This document shows, piece by piece, positions 52,643-61,563 of a stretch of 64,000 nt of DNA. Origin of the DNA: Deltaproteobacteria bacterium IMCC39146 (GTDB lineage Bacteria > Desulfobacterota > Desulfuromonadia > Desulfuromonadales > BM103); NCBI GenBank assembly GCA_030005635.1, contig JARUHP010000012.1, positions 1-64,000 on the forward strand. Reading direction: 5' to 3'. Both the position numbers and the translations under genes were made by a program. Each line of letters starts with the position of its first letter. Positions within the stretch are counted from its first letter, which is position 1. The notes under the pieces are model-generated. The model was not told the DNA's origin and ran no database searches. It was given only the letters and a program-made list of their open reading frames with translations.

Positions 52643-53839
52643 TTATATCTCCAGGCAGTTGCGCTCATCATTCCAGTAAGGCGAGAGTTTGCGCAAGCGG
52701 GCGATAATATCTGGCAGGACCTCAATGATCCGCTCGATATCCTCTTGGTTATTGTAACGGCTCAAGCTGATACGCACCGAGCCGTGGATCGCGGTAAAAG
52801 GCACCTGCATTGCCTTAAGGACGTGGGACGGGTCAAGTGTGCCGGAGGTGCAGGCCGAACCGCTCGAGGCGCAGATGCCATGGCGGCTCAACTCGAAGAG
52901 TATGGCTTCTCCCTCAATACCGTGGAACGCAAGGTTAAGGGTGTTCGGCAGGCGCACAGCGGCTTCTTTACCATTCACCTCTACGGCCGGGATGCGCTCG
53001 ATCAGGGCTTTTTGTAAACGGTCACGGAGATTACGCACGCGGCCCTGCTCGTCGGGAACACCGGCTATGGCCAGTTCGCATGCTTTGGCGAGGCCAACGA
53101 TATAGGGAACATTCTCGGTGCCGGCCCGGCGCCCCTTCTCCTGGTGACCACCGAGCATGAACGGACGCCAGCGTGTGCCGCGCCGCACGAACAGGCAACC
53201 GACTCCCTTCGGGGCATGGATCTTGTGCCCGGAGAAAGAGAGCAGGTCGACGTGCTGCAGATCGTCCTGCAGATCGACCGGCAGTTTGCCGAGCGCCTGG
53301 GTGGCGTCGGTATGCACCACGATCTCCGCATCCGTCTCCTTGGCTATTCGCGCCAACTCGGCGACAGGGTAGCAGACACCCGTCTCATTGTTCGCCATCA
53401 TAATGCTCACCACCAGGGTGTCGCTGCGCAGCGCCCTGACGTAGTCATCGAGCACCAACTCGCCGTTGCGATCCACCGACAAAAAGGTGACCTCCTGACC
53501 GCGGCGCTCCAGTTCCTTGCCGATCTCCAGTACCGAAGGGTGTTCAATCGTGGTGGTGATGACATGGCCGCGCTTCGGATTGGCCTGCACTGTGCCGAAC
53601 AGGGCGGCATTGTTGCTCTCTGTTGCCGAGCCGGTAAAGATAATCTGGTCCGGATCGATGTCGCCCAGACATCGGGCGACCGTTCTCCTGGCGCTCTCAA
53701 TCGCTTCTGCCGAAGACCGGGCCGCGTCGTACATGGAGCTCGGGTTGAAGTAGTCGGAGGTCAAGTATGGTTGCATCACCGCCAACACCTCCGGGGCGAT
53801 GGCGGTCGTCGCGTTGTTGTCGACATAAACATTCTTCAT
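52643..53839 (-). CDS. nifS: NifS cysteine desulfurase
   Basis: A group I PLP cysteine desulfurase (398 aa) giving sulfur for Fe-S cluster assembly. Y-V-D-N-N-A-T-T at the start, T-E-S-N-N near 73, H-T-D-A-T-Q near 176, Schiff-base Lys206 in S-G-H-K-I-H-A-P-K-G, and the persulfide Cys330 in S-S-G-S-A-C-T-S-G. It follows nifU by 16 bases. In this lineage the NifU/NifS pair often serves general Fe-S assembly; no nitrogenase genes are seen here. Confidence 0.96.
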   Translation of the reverse strand: MKNVYVDNNATTAIAPEVLAVMQPYLTSDYFNPSSMYDAARSSAEAIESARRTVARCLGDIDPDQIIFTGSATESNNAALFGTVQANPKRGHVITTTIEHPSVLEIGKELERRGQEVTFLSVDRNGELVLDDYVRALRSDTLVVSIMMANNETGVCYPVAELARIAKETDAEIVVHTDATQALGKLPVDLQDDLQHVDLLSFSGHKIHAPKGVGCLFVRRGTRWRPFMLGGHQEKGRRAGTENVPYIVGLAKACELAIAGVPDEQGRVRNLRDRLQKALIERIPAVEVNGKEAAVRLPNTLNLAFHGIEGEAILFELSRHGICASSGSACTSGTLDPSHVLKAMQVPFTAIHGSVRISLSRYNNQEDIERIIEVLPDIIARLRKLSPYWNDERNCLEI

Positions 53840-53855
53840 CTCAAACCTCGCTCTG

Positions 53856-54791
53856 TCACACTGCGATCACCTGTAAACGATCATCGACCTGATCCTTCAG
53901 TTGTTGCTCAACCAGCAGCTTGAAGGTCTGGTCTGCAGCGTCACTTTGATTAGCGGCCCCGATTAGCCGGCAGTAGATCTTGTGACCCTTGATATCGACC
54001 AGTTCGATGTCACCATCTTCGTCTTGCAGCAAGGGCCGGACGACCGCCTCGATCGCTGTCTCGATCTGCTGCCCCAACCGGTAGGGTGATAGTTGCTCGC
54101 CTGTATGGGGCGCTGCGACCTCGACTTGACCCACCGGTTTCACACCCCAGATCTCATCGAGCAGGTCCTGGAGGCCGCCGGGGGCATGGTGACAGACCGT
54201 GCAGCCGCCACCGGCTTTGAGGGCATTGGTGATCTCGGCGATACTTTGCAGGCCGAGCTCCTTGATCTTGCGGCGCAGGTAAGGTTCGGTCACCGAGAAA
54301 CAGTTGCAGACAGTGCGGCCTTCATCCTCATCGCCGTGGGCCAGCTCCGGCAACAGTTCGGCCAGGTCTACGCCTCGCTTGCTCGCCCAGTCTGCGACGG
54401 CCTTCTGCAAAGCTTCGGCGCCCATCACAGAACAGTGGATCTTTTGCTCGGGCAAACCATCAAGGAAATCGATCAGGTCCTGGTTGGATACCTGCAAAGC
54501 TTCGATCGGAGTTTTACCTTGTTCTTCCAGCAGGATGCAGAGTGCTTCCGAAGCGGCAATCGCCGAGGTACAGCCAAAGGTCAGGTAGCGGGCCTGGGTG
54601 ATTATGTCGCGGGTGGGGTCGGTCGGGTGGCGCTCGACGCGAAAGGTGAAGCGCAGGGTGTCACCGCAGACGATCGAGCCATGTTCACCGAAACCGTCGG
54701 GGTTTTCCAGCTCACCCATGTGGGTACCGGTTTCACCCTTGACGGCGTCCATGAACAGCTTGAGGACCTTGTCACTATAATTCCAGGGCAT
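53856..54791 (-). CDS. nifU: NifU Fe-S scaffold, degenerate Nfu domain
   Basis: A three-part scaffold. The N-terminal IscU domain has its three cluster Cys: C42 (S-I-V-C-G-D), C74 (F-G-C-T-S-A) and C120 (I-H-C-S-V). The middle Bfd-like [2Fe-2S] domain has C162, C164, C197 and C200. The C-terminal Nfu domain is recognisable (I-E-L-V-D-I-K-G-H-K-I-Y) but the usual C-x2-C is missing, with N-Q-S-D in that region. So the third cluster site is probably lost. I chose the ATG at 54791 (AAGGGAGAAA upstream). First gene of the operon with nifS. Confidence 0.93.
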   Translation of the reverse strand: MPWNYSDKVLKLFMDAVKGETGTHMGELENPDGFGEHGSIVCGDTLRFTFRVERHPTDPTRDIITQARYLTFGCTSAIAASEALCILLEEQGKTPIEALQVSNQDLIDFLDGLPEQKIHCSVMGAEALQKAVADWASKRGVDLAELLPELAHGDEDEGRTVCNCFSVTEPYLRRKIKELGLQSIAEITNALKAGGGCTVCHHAPGGLQDLLDEIWGVKPVGQVEVAAPHTGEQLSPYRLGQQIETAIEAVVRPLLQDEDGDIELVDIKGHKIYCRLIGAANQSDAADQTFKLLVEQQLKDQVDDRLQVIAV

Positions 54792-55011
54792 ATTTTTCTC
54801 CCTTCCCGAGGAGACTGTCGGACTTAACAAAAGCCTACTGCGAAATCGTCTGATCGGTCCATATTTACGGTAATTTTCGTCAAATAGACATGTTATTAGC
54901 TCTCAAGTCCCCACAAATCTGGCCTCGAACATCCAATCTCTCGCTACGGTCTGTCAAGTCCAACAGCCTCATAGAACTATAAATTAGTCACGGCAATGAG
55001 CAAGTTTTAGA

Positions 55012-55042
55012 TTCGGGGACACACAAATTGTGTGTCCCCGAA
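55012..55042. repeat. Perfect GGGGACACACAA palindrome
   Basis: TTCGGGGACACACAA-A-TTGTGTGTCCCCGAA, a 15-bp perfect stem around one base. It lies in the 490-bp spacer between nifU and a DUF1499 gene, where nothing else is recognised. Confidence 0.85.
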
Positions 55043-55279
55043 ATAACATAGTTGTAACTACGTTGCTTAAGACATAACGACGCAGGGGCGGAAAAGAAGA
55101 AGTTGGATGCGTCATTTTCTCATTGACGCGGCACTAGCGCCATTCGTGCCTGTCCCCCGAACCTTGGTGAGGGCAACGCCAGCAAGTCCTTGTGAGTTTC
55201 GGTCATGCTTATTTAGCCTGATCGTGCTAAATTTGAGTTTGGCCGTTCCCATTCACTCTTCAGATGAGAATCCAAACCT

Positions 55280-55753
55280 ATGCAATCACACAACGGCTCA
55301 CTCTTCGCACTTCTCTTTATGGTCTTTCTGCTTTCAGGATGCGTTGGCAAAACCCTTGAGCGCACCACCGAAAACCGCCTTGAGATTGGCTCGTGCGTTG
55401 GCTTCCCGAATTGTGTATCAAGTAATGCTTCGGTTTTTTACAACCATATCGAGCCTTTTCCGTTGGCGATGAGCAAAGAGGAGGCCTGGCCCCTGGTCAG
55501 AGAGGCTGTTCTGGAGATCCCACGCGCGGTGATCGACGAAGAGGATGATCTTTACCTGCATGCCAAAATATCCAGTATCGTCTTTCATTTCGTGGACAAC
55601 CTGGAGCTTCTCTACCAGGCAGACGAGCATCTGATTGAGGTGCGTTCGTCATCGGTGCTCGGCCTCTATGATTTAAGCGCCAACCGCAGGCGGGTCGAAG
55701 CTTTGCGCAAGGCATTGATTGCCAAAGGTGTTGTTAGGGGAAATCATGTCTGA
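55280..55753 (+). CDS. DUF1499 lipoprotein
   Basis: Lipobox L-L-S-G-C (Cys near 21). The DUF1499 domain has C-V-G-F-P-N-C-V-S-S, A-W-P-L-V-R-E-A-V, L-H-A-K-I-S-S-I-V-F-H-F-V-D-N-L-E-L and R-S-S-S-V-L-G-L-Y-D-L-S-A-N-R-R-R. Third family locus in the window (17648 intact, 32432 fragment). Overlaps the following MazG-like gene by 8 bases. Confidence 0.87.
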   Translation: MQSHNGSLFALLFMVFLLSGCVGKTLERTTENRLEIGSCVGFPNCVSSNASVFYNHIEPFPLAMSKEEAWPLVREAVLEIPRAVIDEEDDLYLHAKISSIVFHFVDNLELLYQADEHLIEVRSSSVLGLYDLSANRRRVEALRKALIAKGVVRGNHV

Positions 55754-56105
55754 ATTTGACGACTTAAAACAAAAGATCAGCAAGTTTGTCGATGATCGGG
55801 ATTGGGACCAGTATCACACGCCCAAAAACCTTTGCATGGCATTGATTGCAGAGTGCGGTGAGCTGGTTGAGCATTTTCAGTGGCTGAGCGAAGAGCAGAG
55901 TGCAGAGCTCTCGTCAGAAAAGCTTGAAGAGGTCAGCCACGAAATCGCAGATGTCTTTGTCTATCTGTTGCGTTTGTCAGATAAACTAGGCATTGATCTG
56001 GTTGAGGCGGTCAACCGTAAGATGCTTTTGAACGAAGCAAAATATCCTGCCGATCAAGTTCGTGGCTCTGCGAAGAAATATACCGAATATAAAAACCGTT
56101 CTTAA
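55746..56105 (+). CDS. MazG-like nucleotide pyrophosphohydrolase
   Basis: 119 aa from the ATG at 55746 (AGGGGAAATC upstream). The all-alpha NTP-PPase signature is present: P-K-N-L-C-M-A-L-I-A-E-C-G-E-L-V-E-H-F-Q-W and E-I-A-D-V-F-V-Y-L-L, with the acidic Mg-binding residues E-x2-E and E-x2-D. Such enzymes (RS21-C6/dCTPase type) remove noncanonical nucleotides. It is coupled to the lipoprotein gene. Confidence 0.92.
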   Translation: MSEFDDLKQKISKFVDDRDWDQYHTPKNLCMALIAECGELVEHFQWLSEEQSAELSSEKLEEVSHEIADVFVYLLRLSDKLGIDLVEAVNRKMLLNEAKYPADQVRGSAKKYTEYKNRS

Positions 56106-56126
56106 CTTTCAACTCCGGGCCCCTGC

Positions 56127-57020
56127 TTGAGAACCTATCTAAAACTCCTTACCGTCGCTTTCTTCTGGGGCGGAACCTTTGTCGCCGGACGTTTTTTGGC
56201 TGGTGATGCTCATCCTGTTTCCGCGGCCTTTTTCCGTTTCGCCATCGCTTCGAGCTGTCTGCTGCTTGCCGTCTGCAAGGTTGAGGGCCGTCTGCCGAAG
56301 CTCGATTTCCGCCAGGGGCTGGCTGTTGCCGCACTGGGGCTGACCGGGGTGTTCGCTTACAACCTGTTTTTCTTCAACGGCCTGACCCTGATCGGGGCCG
56401 GTCGTGCCGCATTGATTATCGCCCTGAACCCGGTGGCTATCACGCTCTGTTCCGCGTTGATCTACCGCGAGAGACTGCCGCTGAGCCGGATTGTGGGGGT
56501 TCCACTCTCGGTGGTCGGTGCGCTGGTCGTTATCACCCGTGGCCATCCGTTGATGATCTTGAGTGGTGGCATCGGTCGTGGCGAGCTCTTGATTTCCGGT
56601 TGTGTGCTCTCCTGGACGCTTTATTCGATTATCGGTAAAACCGCGATGCGCGGTCTTTCTCCTCTGGCTGCGGTCTGCTGGTCGTCTATAGCGGGAACCC
56701 TCCTGTTGCTGATTCCGGCGTTGTCCTATGGCAGCTTTGCCGATGCGTTGCACTTTTCCTGGTCGGTTTGGCTTAGCATCGGCTACCTAGGCTTGTTCGG
56801 TACCGTTATCGGCTTTCTCTGGTATTTCGAAGGAATTCAGAAAATTGGGCCTTCTCGTGCCGCGGTTTTTATCAATTTTGTGCCCGTAAGCGCTGTCCTC
56901 TTAGCGACCTTTTTACTGGGCGAACCGCTCGATATTTCATTGCTTGGCGGCGGTTTTTTGGTGGTGCTCGGGGCCTATCTGGCCAATGCACCCAAGCCGT
57001 TGTTCTGGCGCAAGGTGTGA
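56127..57020 (+). CDS. EamA/DMT-superfamily transporter
   Basis: A 10-helix drug/metabolite transporter with two EamA repeats (about 5-135 and 150-285). F-F-W-G-G-T-F-V-A-G-R at the start, A-L-N-P-V in the first repeat and A-A-V-F-I-N-F-V-P-V in the second. Starts at TTG; no better start is in frame nearby. Substrate unknown (amino acids or metabolites in relatives). Confidence 0.88.
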   Translation: MRTYLKLLTVAFFWGGTFVAGRFLAGDAHPVSAAFFRFAIASSCLLLAVCKVEGRLPKLDFRQGLAVAALGLTGVFAYNLFFFNGLTLIGAGRAALIIALNPVAITLCSALIYRERLPLSRIVGVPLSVVGALVVITRGHPLMILSGGIGRGELLISGCVLSWTLYSIIGKTAMRGLSPLAAVCWSSIAGTLLLLIPALSYGSFADALHFSWSVWLSIGYLGLFGTVIGFLWYFEGIQKIGPSRAAVFINFVPVSAVLLATFLLGEPLDISLLGGGFLVVLGAYLANAPKPLFWRKV

Positions 57021-57031
57021 AGTGCTCTGGT

Positions 57032-57060
57032 TCAGGTCAAAGTCAAAGTTCAAGACCTGA
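57032..57060 (+). terminator. Hairpin after EamA transporter
   Basis: TCAGGTC ... GACCTGA, 7-bp stem, ending 40 bases past the gene. A C/T-rich stretch follows, not a pure T run. Confidence 0.55.
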
Positions 57061-57117
57061 CCTCTCCCACGTCCCTCGTCCCTTTCTTTTCCGCCTCAGA
57101 GCAATCAAATTGAATGA

Positions 57118-57161
57118 TTGGTGACAGGGATTTGTGACACTTACACGTGCCTGTCCCCAAT
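57118..57161. repeat. Long palindrome of the GACA family
   Basis: TTGGTGACAGG ... CCTGTCCCCAA around a 22-base loop that itself contains GTGACAC/ACACGTG halves. A divergent member of the GGGGACAC family. Confidence 0.6.
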
Positions 57162-57251
57162 TCAGAAGAACGGTTGCGGAGGTAGCAAAGCGTCATACAT
57201 TTTGATATCATTAATTCAATTGGGATTTTAATTGATCGTCCCGTGATGCTT

Positions 57252-57318
57252 GCTTTTACAATACTCTCGAATGAGTGAAACTGTTTCAATGCTAACTAAG
57301 GTGCAGGCTAAACTATGC
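57252..57318 (+). promoter_or_regulatory. Shared leader element, copy 1
   Basis: A 67-bp stretch upstream of the HEAT-repeat gene. It matches 59448-59515 over nearly all its length: TTTTACAATA.TCTC.AATGAGTGAAACT, GCTAACTAAGG, CTAAACTATGC. It has direct repeats CTAACT and CTAAACT and, in this copy, TGAAAC-T-GTTTCA. It is a likely common promoter/operator. In this copy the terminal ATG opens a 4-codon frame (M-L-F-H-stop). Confidence 0.65.
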
Positions 57319-57341
57319 TATTCCATTAGCGCGAGGCTCCT

Positions 57342-59393
57342 ATGAGTTCTGCACAACCCCCAGTTAGCAGTGATGTTGGAAAAACGGTTTTGCTGCTCAT
57401 TCAGGCATTCCTTAAGACCGGCTACTATCAGCCGGGACATCCCGAAACAGAAAAGGCCCGCGAGGGCCTCTACGAGGCGGTGACCTCGTTGTTTTACAGC
57501 CATCCCGAGATCACTTTCCTGGCAAATACCCATGAAGAAAAAGAGGAGGTCCTGGTCGGTGGGGTTGCGCACGATTACCTGTCGATGCGCTGGGTGATGC
57601 CGCGCAACATGGCCGACATGTTCCTGCCCAAGATGATTGATTTCTTCCGGCGCAAACGACTCTCTTCCTTCTCGTTGCGCCACGGAATCTCCCGCTACGA
57701 GTTCGACGCCTTTGTCGATCTCATGACTCAGTCAGGCTGGCTCGAGGACAGCCGTGTCGATGTCTGCGAACGGATGACGAAGGCGCTGGTGTCCAAAGAG
57801 GTTGTTAACGTTTCGGTGGTATTCCTTGATGAACTGGTCGGGCAGGGGCGCAAGCTTCCCTGGCGAGTTGTGGCAACCCTGTCGAGGCTCAAACGCGACC
57901 TGAACATGCTGCCGCTTTACCGTCATGTCGATGCCAGGGAGATAACCCAGGTGCGTCGTCAGGTGTTCCAGGAGATTGTTGCACCCTTGCGCGATGTGAT
58001 GCTGATTCGCGACATGCTGATCAACATCGACCTGATCGTTGAAACCCTGCACGATTTCGACCGAGATACCCTGGTCCTTACGATGCTTGAATATCTTGAT
58101 CCGGTTTTTTTGCCGACTGTATGCACCCTGCTGGTCAAGGAACTCAGCGAACTGATGGGCGCTTACGAAAAGAACGGTGAGGATGCGACGCTGCGCGAAC
58201 GGGTCGAGAATGTAAACTGGGTGACGCGTCGTCTGGGTGAGGCGCTGCTGGAGAACGAGAACGCCGACGCGACCCTGTTTCATGCGCTGGTTACGAACAA
58301 GGTTTTTCTGTATGAAGAGATCCCGCCGGAAATGCGTGAAAAGATCTCCGAACTGCAGGCAGTCAACAGGCTGCTCGATAATCATCAACAGTACTTTGCC
58401 GAAATCGAGCAGATATCGTCGCCCACGATTCTTGAGCATCGACTCTGGCATCTGCTGGAGATGTTGCCAGAGCTGATCCGCCAGGGGCACGATCACGTTG
58501 CACAGCAGGTGGTGGCGTTCTCCAAACGCTACGGTTTGACTTTTGAGGTGGGGAGCCGACCACCGCTCGTCGAACGCCTGCATCGTTACGTTAAACTGCG
58601 GGCCGAGAATGAAGGGCGCGAGGGTGTTGATGAAATGCTCTCCACGATCGCCACCCTCGATCGCACCGGCCTGGAGATCCTGGTCACTCTCGCCGATAAT
58701 GACAACCGCTCCTTGCGACGTCTTGGGCTGGAGGCGCTGGCAGATAGGGGACAGGCAGCCGTGCCCGTTCTTTTTGCAGCACTCAAGGAGAAGCAAGGAT
58801 GGCATTTTATACGCAATATGCTGCTGTTGCTCAGCCGGATCGGCGCAGGCGGCCCCAAGGTAGAAAAGCTGTTTCAACGATGCCTGGTGCATCCACAGTC
58901 CCATGTTCGGATCGAGGCGGTACAGGCGTTGGCGAAACTTTCCGGGCCGGTCGCAGAAGGAGCCGTTGCCACACTGCTCGATGACAAGAAAGCCGATGTT
59001 CGGCAACGGGCGGTCGGTGCCCTTGCAGTGACCGGTATCAGCCTGCCGGAAACGATCACTCGGCTGGCAGAACTGCTTCATGACGGCAAGAACGATGGCG
59101 AGGCGATGGCCTTGCAGGTGGTCAGCACACTCAACAAGCTTCGACCTCAGCCGTTTGCAGATTCCGGTGTTGAAGAGGCCCTGCGCGAGCTCGCGCGGCC
59201 GAAGAGTCGCTACGGTTTCAGCAGCAAGGAATCAGCACTCACCAGTCACATGCGCGAAGGTGCCATTCAGGCCTTGGGTTACGTGGGGCAGGAGAAGTCC
59301 CGGGCCGTGCTTCAGAAGTGCTGCAAGGAGTCCGGAAAAGTTGCCAAGCTTTCCAGGGAAGCGCTTGACAGAATCGAGAACAGGGCAAGGTGA
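57342..59393 (+). CDS. HEAT-repeat domain protein, 683 aa
   Basis: A large soluble helical protein without catalytic motifs. The first ~430 residues are a helix-rich region of unknown family. The C-terminal ~230 residues show HEAT-type repeats: L-G-L-E-A-L-A-D-R-G-Q-A-A-V-P-V-L, R-I-E-A-V-Q-A-L-A-K-L-S-G and R-Q-R-A-V-G-A-L-A-V-T. HEAT arrays mediate protein binding. Start follows GAGG. Shares its leader with the GNAT-kinase fusion that starts 119 bases downstream, so a joint function is likely. Confidence 0.85.
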   Translation: MSSAQPPVSSDVGKTVLLLIQAFLKTGYYQPGHPETEKAREGLYEAVTSLFYSHPEITFLANTHEEKEEVLVGGVAHDYLSMRWVMPRNMADMFLPKMIDFFRRKRLSSFSLRHGISRYEFDAFVDLMTQSGWLEDSRVDVCERMTKALVSKEVVNVSVVFLDELVGQGRKLPWRVVATLSRLKRDLNMLPLYRHVDAREITQVRRQVFQEIVAPLRDVMLIRDMLINIDLIVETLHDFDRDTLVLTMLEYLDPVFLPTVCTLLVKELSELMGAYEKNGEDATLRERVENVNWVTRRLGEALLENENADATLFHALVTNKVFLYEEIPPEMREKISELQAVNRLLDNHQQYFAEIEQISSPTILEHRLWHLLEMLPELIRQGHDHVAQQVVAFSKRYGLTFEVGSRPPLVERLHRYVKLRAENEGREGVDEMLSTIATLDRTGLEILVTLADNDNRSLRRLGLEALADRGQAAVPVLFAALKEKQGWHFIRNMLLLLSRIGAGGPKVEKLFQRCLVHPQSHVRIEAVQALAKLSGPVAEGAVATLLDDKKADVRQRAVGALAVTGISLPETITRLAELLHDGKNDGEAMALQVVSTLNKLRPQPFADSGVEEALRELARPKSRYGFSSKESALTSHMREGAIQALGYVGQEKSRAVLQKCCKESGKVAKLSREALDRIENRAR

Positions 59394-59412
59394 CACATTA
59401 CTAACGTGTCAC
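59389..59412. repeat. GGTGACAC-type palindrome
   Basis: GGTGACAC-N8-GTGTCACC overlapping the stop of the HEAT gene. Same type as 41426. It could terminate the HEAT transcript and separate it from the next gene. Confidence 0.7.
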
Positions 59413-59447
59413 CACTTGATTGCTAGTCAACAGGTTGCTTAGCGCTT

Positions 59448-59515
59448 CCTTTTACAATAGTCTCAAATGAGTGAAACTCTTTACCGTGCTAACTAAGGGG
59501 CAGCCTAAACTATGC
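59448..59515 (+). promoter_or_regulatory. Shared leader element, copy 2
   Basis: Near-duplicate of 57252-57318, ending in the ATG used by the GNAT-kinase gene at 59512. AAGGGG lies 13 bases upstream of this ATG. The inner palindrome of copy 1 is disrupted here. Confidence 0.65.
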
Positions 59516-61485
59516 AATGGAAACCTGTTCAATCTCCTTACATAAAAAGCCTGACCCCCGAATACGAAAAAGCGATTCGACAATCCCCCCTCCTTAACAT
59601 CGATTCCCTGCTGATCCCTTCGCCCTATATCCTCGATAAAACAATCGATATCGATTACGAACACAGTTACGTGTGGGACGAAAAGGGAGAGCTGCTCGGC
59701 TATCTGCTTGTCTATGCTACACCGGACCGGAAAACCTTCCATATTTACAAACTGGTCACCAACCCCTTCGGTCGGGGTAAAGGAATCGGTTCCGCCTTCC
59801 TTCGCTACCTTGCCCACACGGTGGATCCGGACTCCCATATTTATCTCTATGTCTGGGAGAAGCTTTTAAGCTCCATTGATTTTTTCAAGACCCGGGGGTT
59901 CAGCATCAGCGACCTGGTGGTCTTCCGGAAGATGAAGTTCCACCTGATGTCAGTGACGGCCGAGACGCTCAGAAGCGCAGCGGTCACTACTAAACGTCCA
60001 GATGTTACCGCTATTGAGGAACTGTCGAAGGTGCGGCACGACGTGAAAAAATCGCTAAAGGTCCTTTTCGACATGACAGCCATGTTGTCAGTTGGCAACT
60101 TCAACCAGGTTGCCGAGGACATCAACAGGGAAAGCACCGCACTGCTCAACACCCTGAACATGTACGAAGATAAAATCCATCTATCGCACAAAGTCTCTCT
60201 CAAGGATCTGATCACGGAACGCGTCATTCCCTTCATCGAAGCAGTGGACAGCTCCTGTGAGGTGACTTTGGTCCTCAAATCAAAGATTGAACCGGTGAGT
60301 GGCAGCTACATCAGTTGCAGCAGAGCCCTGATCAATATTGCCTCCAACGCCCTGGATGCAATCACGTCAGCGGGCAGGAGAGGGCAGATAGAGTTTCTAC
60401 TCGAACAGCGTGGCGATACCGTGACGCTGGCCATTACTGACAATGGCACAGGAATCGCCGCGCAGATGCTGGAAAAAGGATCCGACCAGGTGCCCTTGTT
60501 CGTAGGCAAATCAACCAAGGGAACCGAGACCGGCAAGGGGGTAGGGACGCTGCAAACCTACGCCACCTTTGGGACTGACCACATCGAGGTAACGAGTATT
60601 GAGGGACAATCCACGTGCTGGACCATTACTCTAAAGAAGAGTACCTCCAAGGACGCGGTGCTGCTGGCTGACCTGAGTACCCGCTACGTGAGGCTGATCA
60701 AGTCTACACAGAAAGCCAAACTCACCAAAGACACCAGTAAGAATGATATTACCATCTTCATCTGGCAGCTCCGGCAAATGGAGATTTTCAGCTTTGACCT
60801 TATTTACCATTTCAGCCGATACAATAATATCCGTGACATTTTTCAGAGCGTGCTGCTATACCGTTTTGGAGAACACTCCTTTGATTACCTGAAGGAAGAG
60901 TTGGGCAAGTGCCGCATCGACAACAGCTCGATCAGATCATGGCTGCTGGGGATTACCAGGCGCATTAACAAGTTTGAAACCTGCATCCTAAGGAACGTGC
61001 CCTTCGATGATTACAAGGATGTCCTGTTTCAAAGCTACGGCCAGGCGTCCGACCGCACTATGATTTTCACTCTCGATCCCGACAACGGTCATTTTTTCAC
61101 CACGGATCGCACACTCGCCGAACACCTGGACTTTGTTCCGTACCTCGGGCGCAAAAAGGATGACCTGATACGTGGTGAGCTGGTTGGTGATGTCAGGAAC
61201 GTAAACAGCCCGATTTATCTGGGTGTCTGGACGGTTAAAAACCTTGACGACCTGCATTGCAAGATGAAGCTTATCCAGCGCGCTGCGCAGCAGTTGCTGC
61301 TGATGGGGCTGGATAAAGAAAAACGTATCGCGTTCTACAATACAACCTACAACACTTGTCAAAGCGAGTTAGACACCTTGCAGACGGTCACGCTCGGCGA
61401 AATGGCCTCTCTCAAAGAGGCCAACTTCGATCGCTTTATCAGACCCGCCGACAGCGCAATGAGTGGTCTTTTACCCATGGGCTGA
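59512..61485 (+). CDS. GNAT acetyltransferase-histidine kinase fusion, unknown C-terminal domain
   Basis: 657 aa with an unusual domain order. Residues 1-145 form a GNAT fold: Y-K-L-V-T-N-P-F-G-R-G-K-G-I-G-S-A-F-L-R contains the R/Q-x2-G-x-G/A acetyl-CoA loop. Residues 165-240 form a two-helix dimerisation region with H in K-V-R-H-D-V-K-K-S-L, resembling Spo0B/DHp. Residues 245-375 are a GHKL ATPase: N-I-A-S-N-A-L-D-A-I, D-N-G-T-G-I, and T-G-K-G-V-G-T-L. The last ~280 residues match no family I know. No membrane segment. It may couple acetyl-CoA or an acetylated ligand to phosphorylation. No response regulator is adjacent. Confidence 0.88.
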   Translation: MQWKPVQSPYIKSLTPEYEKAIRQSPLLNIDSLLIPSPYILDKTIDIDYEHSYVWDEKGELLGYLLVYATPDRKTFHIYKLVTNPFGRGKGIGSAFLRYLAHTVDPDSHIYLYVWEKLLSSIDFFKTRGFSISDLVVFRKMKFHLMSVTAETLRSAAVTTKRPDVTAIEELSKVRHDVKKSLKVLFDMTAMLSVGNFNQVAEDINRESTALLNTLNMYEDKIHLSHKVSLKDLITERVIPFIEAVDSSCEVTLVLKSKIEPVSGSYISCSRALINIASNALDAITSAGRRGQIEFLLEQRGDTVTLAITDNGTGIAAQMLEKGSDQVPLFVGKSTKGTETGKGVGTLQTYATFGTDHIEVTSIEGQSTCWTITLKKSTSKDAVLLADLSTRYVRLIKSTQKAKLTKDTSKNDITIFIWQLRQMEIFSFDLIYHFSRYNNIRDIFQSVLLYRFGEHSFDYLKEELGKCRIDNSSIRSWLLGITRRINKFETCILRNVPFDDYKDVLFQSYGQASDRTMIFTLDPDNGHFFTTDRTLAEHLDFVPYLGRKKDDLIRGELVGDVRNVNSPIYLGVWTVKNLDDLHCKMKLIQRAAQQLLLMGLDKEKRIAFYNTTYNTCQSELDTLQTVTLGEMASLKEANFDRFIRPADSAMSGLLPMG

Positions 61486-61563
61486 GGCTTTATATTTAGG
61501 GCTCGGTGATACACGTTTTTCGTCTTTAATTCATATTGCCAGGTCAAAGCAAAAACAGAAATC

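Noticed and set aside
52643-54791. nifU-nifS as evidence of nitrogen fixation
   Set aside because: No nifHDK, nifE/N/B or regulator is present. The pair serves general Fe-S assembly in many anaerobes.
57732-59081. 449-codon minus-strand frame
   Set aside because: It lies wholly antisense to the HEAT-repeat gene, whose strand has repeat periodicity and a start signal. The antisense frame is a by-product of GC-rich codon usage.
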